A stretch of DNA of 64,000 bases from Oenanthe sinensis. Lineage: Eukaryota > Streptophyta > Magnoliopsida > Apiales > Apiaceae. The notes under the pieces are model-generated. The model made no database searches and was not told the DNA's origin. It was given only the letters and a program-made list of their open reading frames with translations. The stretch covers positions 7,714,001 to 7,778,000 of the forward strand of contig JAPMAC010000231.1 of the NCBI GenBank assembly GCA_028671895.1. The letters are read 5' to 3'. Both the position numbers and the translations under genes were made by a program. How positions within the stretch are numbered: the first letter of the stretch is position 1; every line of letters begins with the position of its first letter. This document shows, piece after piece, positions 1-10,057 of the stretch.

Positions 1-3000
1 GAAAATGTTGATTCGTCTAGGGGTTTAGTGAATATATCTGCTATTTGACGTTCAGTAGACACAAAATGCAACTCTACAGTTCCATTTTCTACATGCTCTC
101 TAATAAAATGATACCTGATGTCAATGTGCTTGGTCCTTGAGTGATCCACAGGATTGTTGGTCATTGCAATAGCACTTGTGTTGTCACACATGATAGGAAT
201 CTTAGATACTTCCACACCGTAGTCCTTGAGTTGGTTCTTCATCCACAGTATCTGGGCCACACAGCTTCCAGCAGCAATATATTCTGCTTCAGCTGTCGAG
301 GTAGATACTGTGTGTTGTTTCTTGCTTTGCCAAGACACCAACCTTCTTCCAAGGAACTGACAGCTTCCTGAAGTACTCTTCCTATCTATTCTACAATCTG
401 CGTAATCTGAATCCGAATAGCCAACAAGATTAAACCCTGTATCTCTTGGGTACCAAATCCCGAGATTTGATGTTCCCTTGAGATACCTAAAAATGCGCTT
501 TACGGCTATGAGATGTGACTCTCTAGGATCCGCTTGGAACCTTGCACATAAGCATGTAGAAAACATAATATCAGGTCTGCTAGCAGTTAAATACAAAAGT
601 GAGCCGATCATACCTCGATAGCTTGAGATGTCTACAAGTTTACCCGATTTGTCCTCGTCAAGTTTCGTGGCTGTTGCCATAGGAGTCTTAGCTAGTGATA
701 CATCTTGAAGACCATATTTTTTCAATAGATCATGAATGTACTTGGTCTGGCAGATAAATACCCCGTCCTTCTTCTGACTAACTTGAATGCCCAGAAAGAA
801 CGTCAGCTCCCCCATCATGCTCATCTCATACCTTGATTGCATTAACTTAGCGAATTTAGCACACAGCTTCTCATTTGCAGACCCAAAGATAATGTCATCC
901 ACATATACTTGCACCATTATTAGATCATCTTTGCATTTCTTGTAGAAAAGCGTCTTGTCGATTACTCCTCTTGTAAAACCACTTTCTAGTAAGAAGTCTG
1001 ACAGAGTTTCATACCACTTCCGCGGAGACTGCTTAAGGCCATATACTGATTTGAAGAGTCGATAAACATAATCACAATATTTGATATCGATAAACCCGGG
1101 AGGTTGCTCGACATACACCTCTTCATCCAGTTCACCGTTTAAGAATGCACTCTTGACATCCATTTGATAGACTTTAAAACCATGATGTGCTGCGAATGCC
1201 AAGAACATCCTTACTGCCTCTAGCCTTGCTACTGGTGCATAGGTTTCATCATAATCAATTCCTTCTCTTTGAGTATAACCCTTAGCAACCAGGCGAGCTT
1301 TATTTCGTGTTACACGTCCGTCTTCATCCAGCTTGTTCCTGAATACCCATTTTGTCCCAACAACAGATCTATTCTTTGGTCTGGGTACCAGCTTCCACAC
1401 CTTCTGCCTTTCAAACTGATTGAGTTCCTCTTGCATAGCAATCACCCAATCAGCGTCATCTAGAGCTTCTTCCACCACTTTAGGTTCCATCTGAGAAAGG
1501 AACACTGAATATAGACATTCATTCTCAGTGGCAATTTCAGCTCTAGCTTTTCCTCTAGTAGTCACTCCGGCTTCTGGATCACCAATAATTAGCTCGAACG
1601 GATGGTCCTTGTTCCAAGTGCGATCCCTAGCAAATGTTCTTGATGATTCAGCTTGATCTTGTAAGTGAAGGTGACTTAGTCTAGAAGCACTTTCACTAGC
1701 TTCTCTTGAGCTAGTACTAGCTCCCCCTGAGTGAGCTGCTCCCCCTGAGTGCATACTGACTCCCCCTGAGTTAGTACCAGGTTTGACGGAAGGTGATCCC
1801 TCAGTTCTAGGGTTTTGAATTTGCGAAACACTAGACTCTTGATTAATTTCATTATTTATAGTTGGATCACTACCCTGCACTACTGACTCAGGAACTGTAT
1901 CCACTTCATCAACATCCATATTTTCAAATCTTAGGGAAGTGGGCTCACTATCTTCTTTTTGTATAGAAGGGAGCTTTGAGTCGTCGAATGTGACATTAAG
2001 GCTTTCAACCACCTTGCGATCATTAAGCACAAACACCCTGTACGCTGCTACTACTTCAAGAGAATATCCAATGAAAAACCCTTCATCTGCTTTGGCATCA
2101 AACTTTCCAAGTTGTGCATTGTCTTTTAACACAAAGCATTTGGCACCAAATACGTGAAAGTACTTGATAGATGGTTTTCGTTTATTCATCATGTAATATG
2201 GCGTCTCATTATGGTCCTTTATAATCAGGGTTCTGTTCTGTGTATAACAAGCCGTGTTAACTGCTTCAGCCCAAAAATATAAAGGAAGTTTTGACTCATA
2301 CAGCATTGTCCTAGCTGCTTCAACCAGTGTCCTGTTCTTCCTTTCTACCACCCCATTTTGCTGTGGTGTTCTCGGTGCTGAATACTGTCGTCTGATCCCT
2401 TTAGATATGCAGAAATCCATTAACACTGAGTTCTTGAATTCTGTCCCATTGTCGGATCGGATAGTCTTCACAGTCAGACTTGCTACGTTTTCAATTACCA
2501 GTACATGTCTAATGATCTCATGTGGCACTTCATCTTTCGATGTCACAAACTTCACCCATGTGTATTTGGAAAAGTCATCGACAATTACCAGCGCATATCT
2601 TTTCCTTGACATTGACATAACATTAACAGGTCCAAACAAATCCATGTGAAGGAGTTGTAGGGGCTCGGTAATGCTATTCACTTGTTTATCCTTATGCGAG
2701 GCTCTTTTTGATTTTCCCATCTCACATGCTTTGCAGAGTCCATCTGGAGTGAACTCCATCTGCGGCAGCCCTCTCACCAATTCTCTTCTTACGAGATTAT
2801 TCATTGCTTTAAAGTTCAGGTGAGATAATCTTTTATGCCATAGCCAACTTTCATCAGCAGAAGCCTTGCTGTAGAAACACGTGACTTCAGACTGATCAGC
2901 AGAATTCATGTCAGCTATGAACAAATTTGACTTCCTTACTCCTTTGAGAGCAAGGCTTCCATCCTTTTTGCTTCGAATCGAACAATCATGCTTCCCAAAG

Positions 3001-3323
3001 TTGACGTCAAAACCCCTGTCGGTGAACTGACTAATGCTGAGAAGATTATGTCGCAATCCTTCCACAAAAGATACATCTTCAATGATAACATTTCCACAAA
3101 CGATCTTGCCATATCCCCTGGTGTAACCTTTGCTGTTATCTCCAAAAGTAACCACGGAGCCGGCTCTCAACACCAAATCTGTTAGCAGGGACTTATTGCC
3201 GGTCATATGCCTCGATGCTCCACTGTCCAGCACCCATATGACTTTACCCTTTTCCTGTACACTGCCCTGCAAATCCAGAAAGGTTAGGTGTTCTTCGGAA
3301 CCCAATGATGTTTGGGCCCGGCA
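1..3323 (-). CDS. pol: Pol polyprotein of element 1 (protease, integrase, RT, RNase H), partial
   Basis: One uninterrupted minus-strand frame opens after a TGA near 3324 and runs off the left edge. Order: aspartic protease with LDSGAS near 3220-3235; GAG-pre-integrase and HHCC zinc region near 2640-2880; integrase core with its Asp in HMDLFG (~2640), Asp in RSDNGTEF (~2445) and Glu in QQNGVVERK (~2340); an acidic Ser-rich linker (~1500-1950); RT with YVDD at 894-905; RNase H with YSDSDYAD, AEAEY and CDNTSA, ending at KPLDEST at the window edge. Codon phase is identical at the protease, integrase, RT and RNase H motifs I checked. The frame is -1 relative to gag and overlaps its last ~40 bases, so translation would need a frameshift or separate initiation; I see no classical slippery heptamer in the overlap. 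All catalytic residues I looked for are present. Confidence 0.92.
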
Positions 3324-5824
3324 TCAATAATTTCCTTTTTCTTTTCAGATACAGAAGGCTTTGCCTTGTTGCCATCAGGGGCATTCATCTTGACTTTGTC
3401 TTTTCCCTTGTCAACCTTGACTGGTTTGTCAGGTTTGGAAGTAGACTGGTCACTCCTAACTTTAGGAGGACTTGAAGTCTTAGTTTTTGACCCCACATGC
3501 TTTTTCTTACCACTACTAGATGTATGTTCAACAGATGCACTAGCAGTATTCATTAAATTAAAATAAGCATGCATGATGTTTACAGCACATGGCATACAAT
3601 TAGGATTATTGCATTTAGCATGATTTGCATGCATGTTAGGCAAAGCAGTAGTTGCAGGCATGGTATTACAACCAACAGATTTTTCTTCCTCTACATAGAA
3701 CGGGCAATAGTAAGACAAATGATCAGTTTGATTACAAATATAGCATGCCTTTCTAGCTCGTGTAGATGTAGATACAGATGCAGGTTCAGTTTTAACTGCC
3801 TTTACAGGTGCTTTCATTTGGTCTGACCCTGCTACCCATTGTTTATATGACACCGTCTTAGCCTCCTTGGTTCCTACACCTCTCTTAGCATAAGCAATCT
3901 TACTAGCTCTTTTAGAAGTTGTAGGTTCTACTACTTTTTCTTCTGAATCTCTTTCAATTTTAATCTCATGTTCAATTTCAGTAGCAACAGGATCTATGGT
4001 CCTAGGCTCAAAATGCTTAAAGATAGGTTTTCTAACATCCATTAAAACCTCAGGCACATTTTCTTTGACTAACACTGGCTCTAACAACTCAGCAGCCCTA
4101 TTTTTCTTTTTCTGTGTGTAGTCAAGTCCTATGTTTACTTTTTCATTTTTGCTCTTGCCTGCCAGTTTCATGTACATGTCCCTTTCTACGAAAACTTTAT
4201 TAGCGGCTTCTTCAAAAGATTTACATGTTACTTTAAGCTCAGCTAATTCATTTTTAAGTTCTTCGTTAAGGTCTTCCCTAATCTTAAGCTTGTGTTCTAA
4301 AACATCTACCTGATTCATTAACTGCCTTTCCTTACTTTCTCCTGATTCTAATTCCTCTACCCTGGCCTCGAGAAGTCTATTCTTAAAGGAGAGTTTAGCA
4401 TTTTCCTCATTAACAACAATTAGATTAAGTTGGAGATTGTACATATCTTTAGTCATGGCAGCTAATTCATTTTGGTACTCAGGAATAGACATTTCATTTA
4501 CGGTTAGAATTGGTACCTCTGATTGTTCTGAAGATTTTGCCATTAAAGCGAAGTTGCATAGCTCCTGATCTTCATCTTCATCAGACTCGTCCCAACCCTT
4601 CCCTTCAGTCACAACATACGCCCGGCTTCCCTTCTGTTGCTTGCTAACCAAGGCATCATATTTCTTTTTCAAATCAGCATAGGATTCCTTGGGATGAACG
4701 TACTTGGGCTTCTTGCACTCTGTTGCGAAGTGCCCCAATTCATTGCAGTTGTAGCATCTGAACTTGTTCTTGTCTACCAGGTTAGGTCTGTAGCCACTAC
4801 CAGATGTGCTACTCCGACCGCTGTAATTTCCACTACCACTTACACTACTGCCTCTCCTGCCTCTTCGGCTGAAAGAACTACCAAAGCGTCCTTTACCACT
4901 TCTTTGCTTCCTGAAGCTGATATGAGCAAATTCTCGAGCAATACAAGCATATGACTTGTCTTCTAATTTGTCCAGCTCTTCAAGGGTATAGTATTCATCC
5001 TCACTTTCTTCGGATGGATCTTCAATGTCTAATACCACCCTTTCAGGATTAGCATTTTTCAATGAGACAGCTGCAAGTGCCTTTACAGCAGTTTCTTCAG
5101 CTACAAGTCCAGACTCACTTACCGCTTTGTTTTCTCCACTATTGTAGGATCTTCTTCTGTCATTTTGTTCCTGCTCCAGCTCGTAGGTCTTCAAAACACC
5201 ATACAGCTTTTCGAGAGAAGTGTTTTTCAAATCTCTTGACTCTCGAATGGCAGTGATCCTGTGTTCCAGATGTTTAGGCAAATTCAAGAGAAACTTGATA
5301 TTTGAATCTGCTAGTGGATAGACTTTATCTCTTATACTCAGCTCGATAAGCAATTTACTGTACCGTTTGTAAACATCTGCTACGCTTTCTCCTCGTTCGC
5401 ATCTGAACGATTCATATTCAGATATCAGAATGCGTTTGTGATTATCTCTAACTTCCTCGGTCCCCTCCATCACGACAGCCAGTTTATCCCACATGGCTTT
5501 AGCTGTTTTTAATCCCTTTATTTGAACATAGTACTCTGAGTTTAGGGATTCAATTATGACGTTGCGTAACGACGCATCCATACCAACCAATTCTTTATCT
5601 GCGTCTGAAAACTCCATTTCCTCTTTAGGAACAGACCGGGATGGAATTAGTATCCCTCCTTCCATTCGCTCTGGCTCAATTCTCATGGGTATGTATGGAC
5701 CGTTTTCCAATATTCTCAAGTATACCTTGTTTATTGATTCAAGGTAAGCTTTCATCCTTCCGGTCCATTCGTCATAATGTTGTGCATCAAACGGAGGTAT
5801 CTTAAATCTGTGTGCGGCGGCCAT
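3284..5824 (-). CDS. gag: Gag of element 1, 846 residues, intact
   Basis: Begins MAAAHRFKIPPFDAQHY, the usual copia Gag start with the FDAQHYDEW motif, at the first ATG after the leader. A UBN2-type Gag region covers about residues 100-220 (AMWDKL to EKLYGVLKTYELE). A Gly/Ser/Arg-rich stretch (~300-345) precedes zinc knuckle CYNCNELGHFATEC (~356-369), followed by a long Glu/Lys coiled-coil region (~450-580), a second knuckle CYICNQTDHLSYYC (~692-705) and a basic Ser/Lys tail ending in KHHWVPKNT. Two knuckles and this length fit Sirevirus Gag. No internal stop. Gag should form the cytoplasmic particle that packages element RNA. Confidence 0.93.
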   Translation of the reverse strand: MAAAHRFKIPPFDAQHYDEWTGRMKAYLESINKVYLRILENGPYIPMRIEPERMEGGILIPSRSVPKEEMEFSDADKELVGMDASLRNVIIESLNSEYYVQIKGLKTAKAMWDKLAVVMEGTEEVRDNHKRILISEYESFRCERGESVADVYKRYSKLLIELSIRDKVYPLADSNIKFLLNLPKHLEHRITAIRESRDLKNTSLEKLYGVLKTYELEQEQNDRRRSYNSGENKAVSESGLVAEETAVKALAAVSLKNANPERVVLDIEDPSEESEDEYYTLEELDKLEDKSYACIAREFAHISFRKQRSGKGRFGSSFSRRGRRGSSVSGSGNYSGRSSTSGSGYRPNLVDKNKFRCYNCNELGHFATECKKPKYVHPKESYADLKKKYDALVSKQQKGSRAYVVTEGKGWDESDEDEDQELCNFALMAKSSEQSEVPILTVNEMSIPEYQNELAAMTKDMYNLQLNLIVVNEENAKLSFKNRLLEARVEELESGESKERQLMNQVDVLEHKLKIREDLNEELKNELAELKVTCKSFEEAANKVFVERDMYMKLAGKSKNEKVNIGLDYTQKKKNRAAELLEPVLVKENVPEVLMDVRKPIFKHFEPRTIDPVATEIEHEIKIERDSEEKVVEPTTSKRASKIAYAKRGVGTKEAKTVSYKQWVAGSDQMKAPVKAVKTEPASVSTSTRARKACYICNQTDHLSYYCPFYVEEEKSVGCNTMPATTALPNMHANHAKCNNPNCMPCAVNIMHAYFNLMNTASASVEHTSSSGKKKHVGSKTKTSSPPKVRSDQSTSKPDKPVKVDKGKDKVKMNAPDGNKAKPSVSEKKKEIIDAGPKHHWVPKNT

Positions 5825-6308
5825 TTTAATAAAGTTTAAAATTAAGATAATACACTTTTCAAATTACAATAACTTGTATTTACTTGAAAAATTAATTATC
5901 TCACTTTAAATGTCCAACAATTAATATCCAATGGATTCTGCACTTAAGATTCAAGCAAGTTAGTTTTAATCACAGGAACAGTAGCAGGGTCCACAATTTT
6001 TCAAGTCCAAACAAAAAGGTGTCCACTTTCTAGTTGACAGAAGTTCGAAATTGTCCTTTTTGTTTAGCCAATCAGTTGATTCCAGTTTTGACCACAAGAA
6101 AATCCACAAAGCTCTAAAGTACAGTATTTTGGAATTTTGTACAAGTATTCCTTACACCATGACTCAGAACTTTTTAGATCTACGATTTTTTTCAAGAAGA
6201 AACAAATAAAAACTTTCGGCACAAACTTCAAGGAAAAATTAGATCTGGGATTTTCAAGAACCAACTCAAACAACACAGTAGGATCTCTGTTAGATGTGTT
6301 TAACAGGA
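5825..6308 (-). other. 5' leader of element 1
   Basis: Non-coding leader between primer site and gag start, AT-rich. The short open frames in it resemble nothing known and I treat them as chance. Confidence 0.7.
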
Positions 6309-6320
6309 GCTCTGATACCA
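6309..6320 (-). other. Primer binding site of element 1
   Basis: The minus strand reads TGGTATCAGAGC, complementary to the 3' end of plant initiator Met-tRNA, two bases inside the LTR edge. It fixes the orientation of the element and the LTR boundary at 6323. Confidence 0.93.
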
Positions 6321-6635
6321 ATTGTTAGGTCCAAAGTGTTGTAGAGGGGGGGGGGGTGAATACAACTGTTTGAAAATTTATGAGAGAATAAACAATGTGC
6401 AAGTAATAAATGATGACTCAGAATTTCAAGAATATATCATTATATTCATTGATGGATTTGCTACAACATTCATAAAAGCATCATGATCAGTTGAACAATA
6501 AATACAGCAATTAAAGCTAGATTCAACTGATCCTCTCTCTCTCACCTTTTGTTTTACAGTAAATGCTCTCTCTTAAAAATTATCGTTGAAAATACAGAGA
6601 TACAAGTTCCTTCTAAATAAAAAACAAAGTGCTGC

Positions 6636-6642
6636 TTTTATA
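6636..6642 (-). promoter_or_regulatory. Candidate TATA box of element 1 LTR
   Basis: The minus strand reads ATTATAAAAGCAGC here. It lies inside the LTR, with the 22-bp repeat array about 170-370 bp upstream in the direction of transcription, and about 310 bp of LTR downstream for R and U5. Confidence 0.55.
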
Positions 6643-6811
6643 ATGTCATGTAGTCTTGATCTTGTCCTTTTTGTGTACGTGGCCCAATCAGGACTTCGAC
6701 AACAAAAAGTACTTTCCCAACAACTCTGGATCAACCGTTCACAATAAGCCACTTGTCCCTTGAACATTAAATGTTACATTTCTACCCGCATCTCGATCTT
6801 CGCCTGGACCC

Positions 6812-7009
6812 ATCTCGATCTCGATCTGTGAAAATCTCGATCTCGATCTGGGAGAATCTCGATCTCGATCTATGAGGATCTCGATCTCGGTCTGTGAAAA
6901 TCTCGATCTCGATCTGGGAGAATCTCGATCTCGATCTATGAGGATCTCGATCTCCGTCTGTGAAAATCTCGATCTCGATCTGGGAGAATCTCGATCTCGA
7001 TCTATCGCC
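6812..7009. repeat. 22-bp minisatellite with three-monomer higher-order structure
   Basis: Nine consecutive 22-bp monomers, each starting ATCTCGATCTCGATCT (or a one-base variant), ending in turn with GTGAAA, GGGAGA and ATGAGG. The three types repeat in the same order three times, giving a 66-bp higher-order unit; the last monomer ends ATCGCC. Related ATCTCGATC fragments flank the array (6789-6799, 7052-7080). It lies in U3, upstream of the candidate TATA box. Confidence 0.95.
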
Positions 7010-7679
7010 TGGATCGAGATTTGCCTTTGCAGTGTTTTACTTCACTTGTAAATCTCGACCCGCATCTCGATCTGCTGTGGATCGACATTTGCCTTGGCAA
7101 ATATGCACACATCCAATGTTGACCTTCTTTAGTGACTAATTGAGAATTAACCTTTGTGAGCAAGTTTCCTTAGCTTCTTCAATTTCTTTTCCTCACTCAA
7201 TTCAAATGAGATCTTCTATTACTGACACGAACTTGCCTCCAATGTCCTGACACTTGATGCAATGGTCTGGTTCATAAGTGACTAGTCTTGTAGGGGTTCT
7301 TGCTTCTGAATGTCAGTTCTCATTTGTTGATTAACCTTTACATTATCCAGATGTTGATATACATTACATGAAATCACTTTGGCCTTCTTGATACTTCCTT
7401 GACATTAATTTGATTCTCCATTAGATAAGTTAGGGCATGAGCAATACTCAGATTGAACTTCTTCTCACTTATGCATCCTTGATTAACCAAATTAGTTACT
7501 TGTAGTTACCAAGTATCATTACCATTTCTTCAGTTGATTGATTCCATGTGCTTCTTCAGTTTCTCTTGTTTTGCTGTTGTTTTATCTTTTACTTAGTTGA
7601 GTTACAAAATAATTAAGTGTTACAAGTTAGTACACCTATGCCTTTCATGGCTGAGTCACCGTTATTTGCCAAACCAACA

Positions 7680-8131
7680 CTTGAAGAAGTGTTGTACCTG
7701 TAGCTTTCTGTCTCTAGCTCAACCCTGAGTGTTGTTCTTATGAAAGAGGAAGCCAAGGTTCAAAAACTTATTTATTATGTTAGTAAGATTTTGCATGGTG
7801 TAGAGCTGAACTAGTCAAAGATTGAGAAGTTTGCCTTAGCATTAATAATGGCATCAAGGAAACTACGTCCGTACTTCCAGGCACATCTTATTGAAGTCTT
7901 GACAGACTAGCCCCTGAGAAATATATTACACAGCCCCAAAGCCAATGGAAGGCTGATCAAATGGGCCATTAAGCTTGGATAGTTTGAAATCAGATACAAG
8001 CCAAGAACGGCCATTAAGGCCCATGCTCTAGCTGACTTCGTGGATGAATTTACCATTCCCAACCTAAAAGTCGGGGGCCAAGAAGAGAGTAAAGAAACAG
8101 AGGGAGAAAGAGAGGAAGAACTCAAAGAATA
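7680..8131 (+). pseudogene. RNase H domain of G1 pol, 5' truncated by element 1
   Basis: Starts immediately at the LTR edge of element 1 and reads as Ty3/gypsy RNase H of Tat type: YYVSKILHG, KFALALIMASRKLRPYFQAH, PLRNILHSPKANGRLIKWAI and RYKPRTAIKAHALADF. At least four in-frame stops interrupt it (for example in LYL-stop-LS, ELN-stop-SK and LTD-stop-PL). The C-terminal ADF retains the last catalytic Asp. It ends in an acidic linker leading into the second RNase H. Confidence 0.85.
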
Positions 8132-8609
8132 CTAGGTGCTCTTTTTTTATAGAGCTTCAAAAACACAAACGAGCGGAGCTGGCCTAGTTTTACAAAGCCC
8201 GGATGGGTTTATTGTCGAGTATGCAATCAAGTTGGGTTTTTCAACTACAAATAACGAGGCAGAATACGAATCTTTGATAATTGGGCTTGGCCTGGCCAGA
8301 GCCCTGAGAGTGAAAAACATGAGAGTTTGTGGCGACTCAAGGCTAGTAATCTCTCAAGTGAATGGGGAGTTTGAGGCCCATGAAGAGACTATGATGAAAT
8401 ATTTAAGAATTGTTAAAGCTCAAGCCACACAGTTTGAAGAATGTCACTTTGAGTATATCCCGAGAGAGGAAAATGTGAAGGCTGATGCCTTGTCTAAATT
8501 TGCATCATTAGAGGTTGAGAATTACTCTGGCAATGTTTATTTTTATGTGTTGAAGACCCCGAGCATTGATGCTAAACTAGTATCCCCGATTGGGCTGGGG
8601 GCATGTTAG
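8128..8609 (+). pseudogene. Archaeal-type RNase H (aRNH) domain of G1
   Basis: Open for ~157 residues. GAGLVLQSPDG, NNEAEYESLIIGLGLAR, VCGDSRLVISQVNGEFE and EENVKADALSKFAS match the additional RNase H of Tat retrotransposons. The Glu of NEAEYE, Asp of CGDS and Asp of ADAL are present, but the first catalytic Asp, normally in a VDGSS-like motif, is replaced here (FFYRASK), so the domain should be inactive. It follows the first RNase H directly and leads into integrase. Confidence 0.85.
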
Positions 8610-9678
8610 ATGGATCCCATCAAGCTCTTCTTGGAAACGGAGAAAACACCCTCATGAAGGAACACAAACTATCAGTAAGAGACTTGAAATATGCCCTCAT
8701 AGAAGGAATACTTTACAAGAAATCGTATGTGGTACCCTACTTGAAGTGTCTGAGACCCCATGAGGCTGAAGCTGCCCTAAGGGACTTTGGAAGTAGGGCT
8801 CTTGCTCATAAAGCTTATATGAAGAGGTGTGATCGCTGCCAAAGGTTTGCACCCATTGTTAGGCAACCCCCAAAGATGCTGACATCCATTAACTCCCCAC
8901 TCCCCTTTGCTATGTAGGGAATGAATATCTTCTGACCGTTTCCTATGGCATGAACAAAGGAAGTTTCTCATTAAGTGGATAGAAGCTAAGCCATTTGGCT
9001 AAGATTGACACTAGGAATATGACTCAATTCTTCTGGGAAAACGTTATATGCAGGTATAGGTTACCCAGAATCCTAGTGATGGATAACGGAACTCAGTTTA
9101 ACAATAAGGACTTCGTAGAGTACTATGGAAACTATAACATTAAACTATGCTTCACTTTTGTAGCTCATCCACAATCAAATGGGCAAGCTGAGGTTGCCAA
9201 CTGGATTATCCCAGATGGACTCAAAAAGAGGATTGAGCGCTCTCAAGGGACTTGGGTTGACGAACTACTCCCAATCCTATGGGCATACAGAACAACTTGT
9301 AAAGCTTCAATAGGAGCAACATCTTTTCAATTAGCCTACGGGACCAAGGCAGTGGTGCTCGTCAAAATTACTCAAACGTCGCCAAGAGTGTAGGAGTTTC
9401 AAATTGACACCAATGAAGAAGGCATGAAGTTGGCTCTACACTTGATAGATGAGCTACGCGATGAAGCTAAAGCTAGAATTGTAGAGAACCAAAAGAAAGC
9501 TCCATTCTACTACAATCTCAGAGTCAAGGAAAGGTTCTTACGTGAAGGAGACTTAGTCCGACAAAAGATCAAGGCATCCGGAGCTGGTCCCAAAGGCAAG
9601 CTAACTCCAAATTGGGAAGGACCATACCAAGTGAAGGAAGTCACCGGGCAAGGTGCATACAACTTCCAAACCCTTTAA
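8603..9678 (+). pseudogene. Integrase of G1 (Tat type), degenerate
   Basis: Fragments in order: LYKKSYVVPYLKCL, part of the zinc region ending CDRCQRFAP (its His half is largely missing), a damaged first part of the core with several stops (~8915-8990), then KIDTRNMTQFFWENVICRY, MDNGTQFNNKDF (second catalytic Asp), HPQSNGQAEVANW (catalytic Glu), WVDELLPILWAYRTT and a C-terminal GPYQVKEVTGQGAYNF (GPY/F-like). The reading frame is broken by stops and at least one frameshift; one stop is at 9391-9393. A pol stop follows at ~9676-9678. Confidence 0.85.
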
Positions 9679-10057
9679 GGGGTTGAAATCCCAAGAAGCT
9701 AGAATGCTGCCAATTTAATGATTTATTATGTTTAAGACTTTGATTTTCAAAAACTTTCAAGTGTTGGTTTGTTAGCCTTGAAGGTAAGACTTGAAGTTTC
9801 ATTTGAAAACTTGATTGTTTCTAAGGAACGTTTTCCATTCTCATCACATTGCATTAGTTGTTTTCGTTAAGTCTTTTATAAGACTAACGAGTGTTTGTTG
9901 GTTATGTTTAAATTAAGCATTAAAAATGAACAAAACAAAGGCGGAAGTAAAGGACGAAAATGAAGAAATACACAAGTACATAAATAAAAGACTGAGGGCC
10001 AAACATCCTTTTACAAGCCACCAAGGGCCAACATAAATAAATGAATGAAAAACCTAA
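9679..10057. other. Non-coding stretch between G1 pol and the antisense ORF
   Basis: About 380 bp without a supported gene. It separates the convergent ends of pol (+) and the antisense ORF (-), as expected for extra antisense ORFs placed between pol and the 3' LTR of some Tat elements. Confidence 0.6.

Larger units (their letters stand above)
1..7679 (-). mobile_element. Element 1: near-intact Sirevirus-type Ty1/copia retrotransposon, 3' end off window
   Basis: Read on the minus strand the order is LTR (7679-6323), primer site (6320-6309), leader, gag, pol. The copia order protease-integrase-RT-RNase H, the 846-residue Gag with two zinc knuckles and the initiator-Met-tRNA primer site fit the Sirevirus/Maximus lineage. 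Gag is open and pol is open along its whole visible length. The 3' end of RNase H, any ORF3 and the other LTR lie left of the window, so neither target duplication nor LTR divergence can be read. The right LTR edge abuts gypsy RNase H sequence, so the copy inserted into element G1. Confidence 0.9.
6323..7679 (-). repeat. 5' LTR of element 1 (1,357 bp)
   Basis: The plus strand starts TGTTAG next to the primer site and ends CCAACA just before gypsy RNase H coding sequence; the ends are imperfect inverted repeats of TG...CA type. The edge at the primer site shows the G-rich run (GTAGAGGGGGG) seen at the matching edge of the other Sirevirus LTRs here. The stretch around 7265-7295 resembles the LTRs of elements 2b and 3 (GGTCTGGTTCATAA), so the families are related. 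The outer edge (7679) rests on the terminal CA and on where gypsy coding resumes. Confidence 0.8.

Noticed and set aside
1269..2649. Plus-strand frames at 1269-1463, 1939-2157 and 2254-2649
   Set aside because: They lie opposite the intact minus-strand pol of element 1 and show no motif of their own.
3284..3323. Programmed -1 frameshift site in the gag/pol overlap of element 1
   Set aside because: No X-XXY-YYZ heptamer in the correct phase was found, so no site is annotated although the frame relation is -1.
6812..7009. Regular repeats resembling a CRISPR array
   Set aside because: The monomers are directly tandem without unique spacers and lie in a plant LTR; this is a minisatellite.
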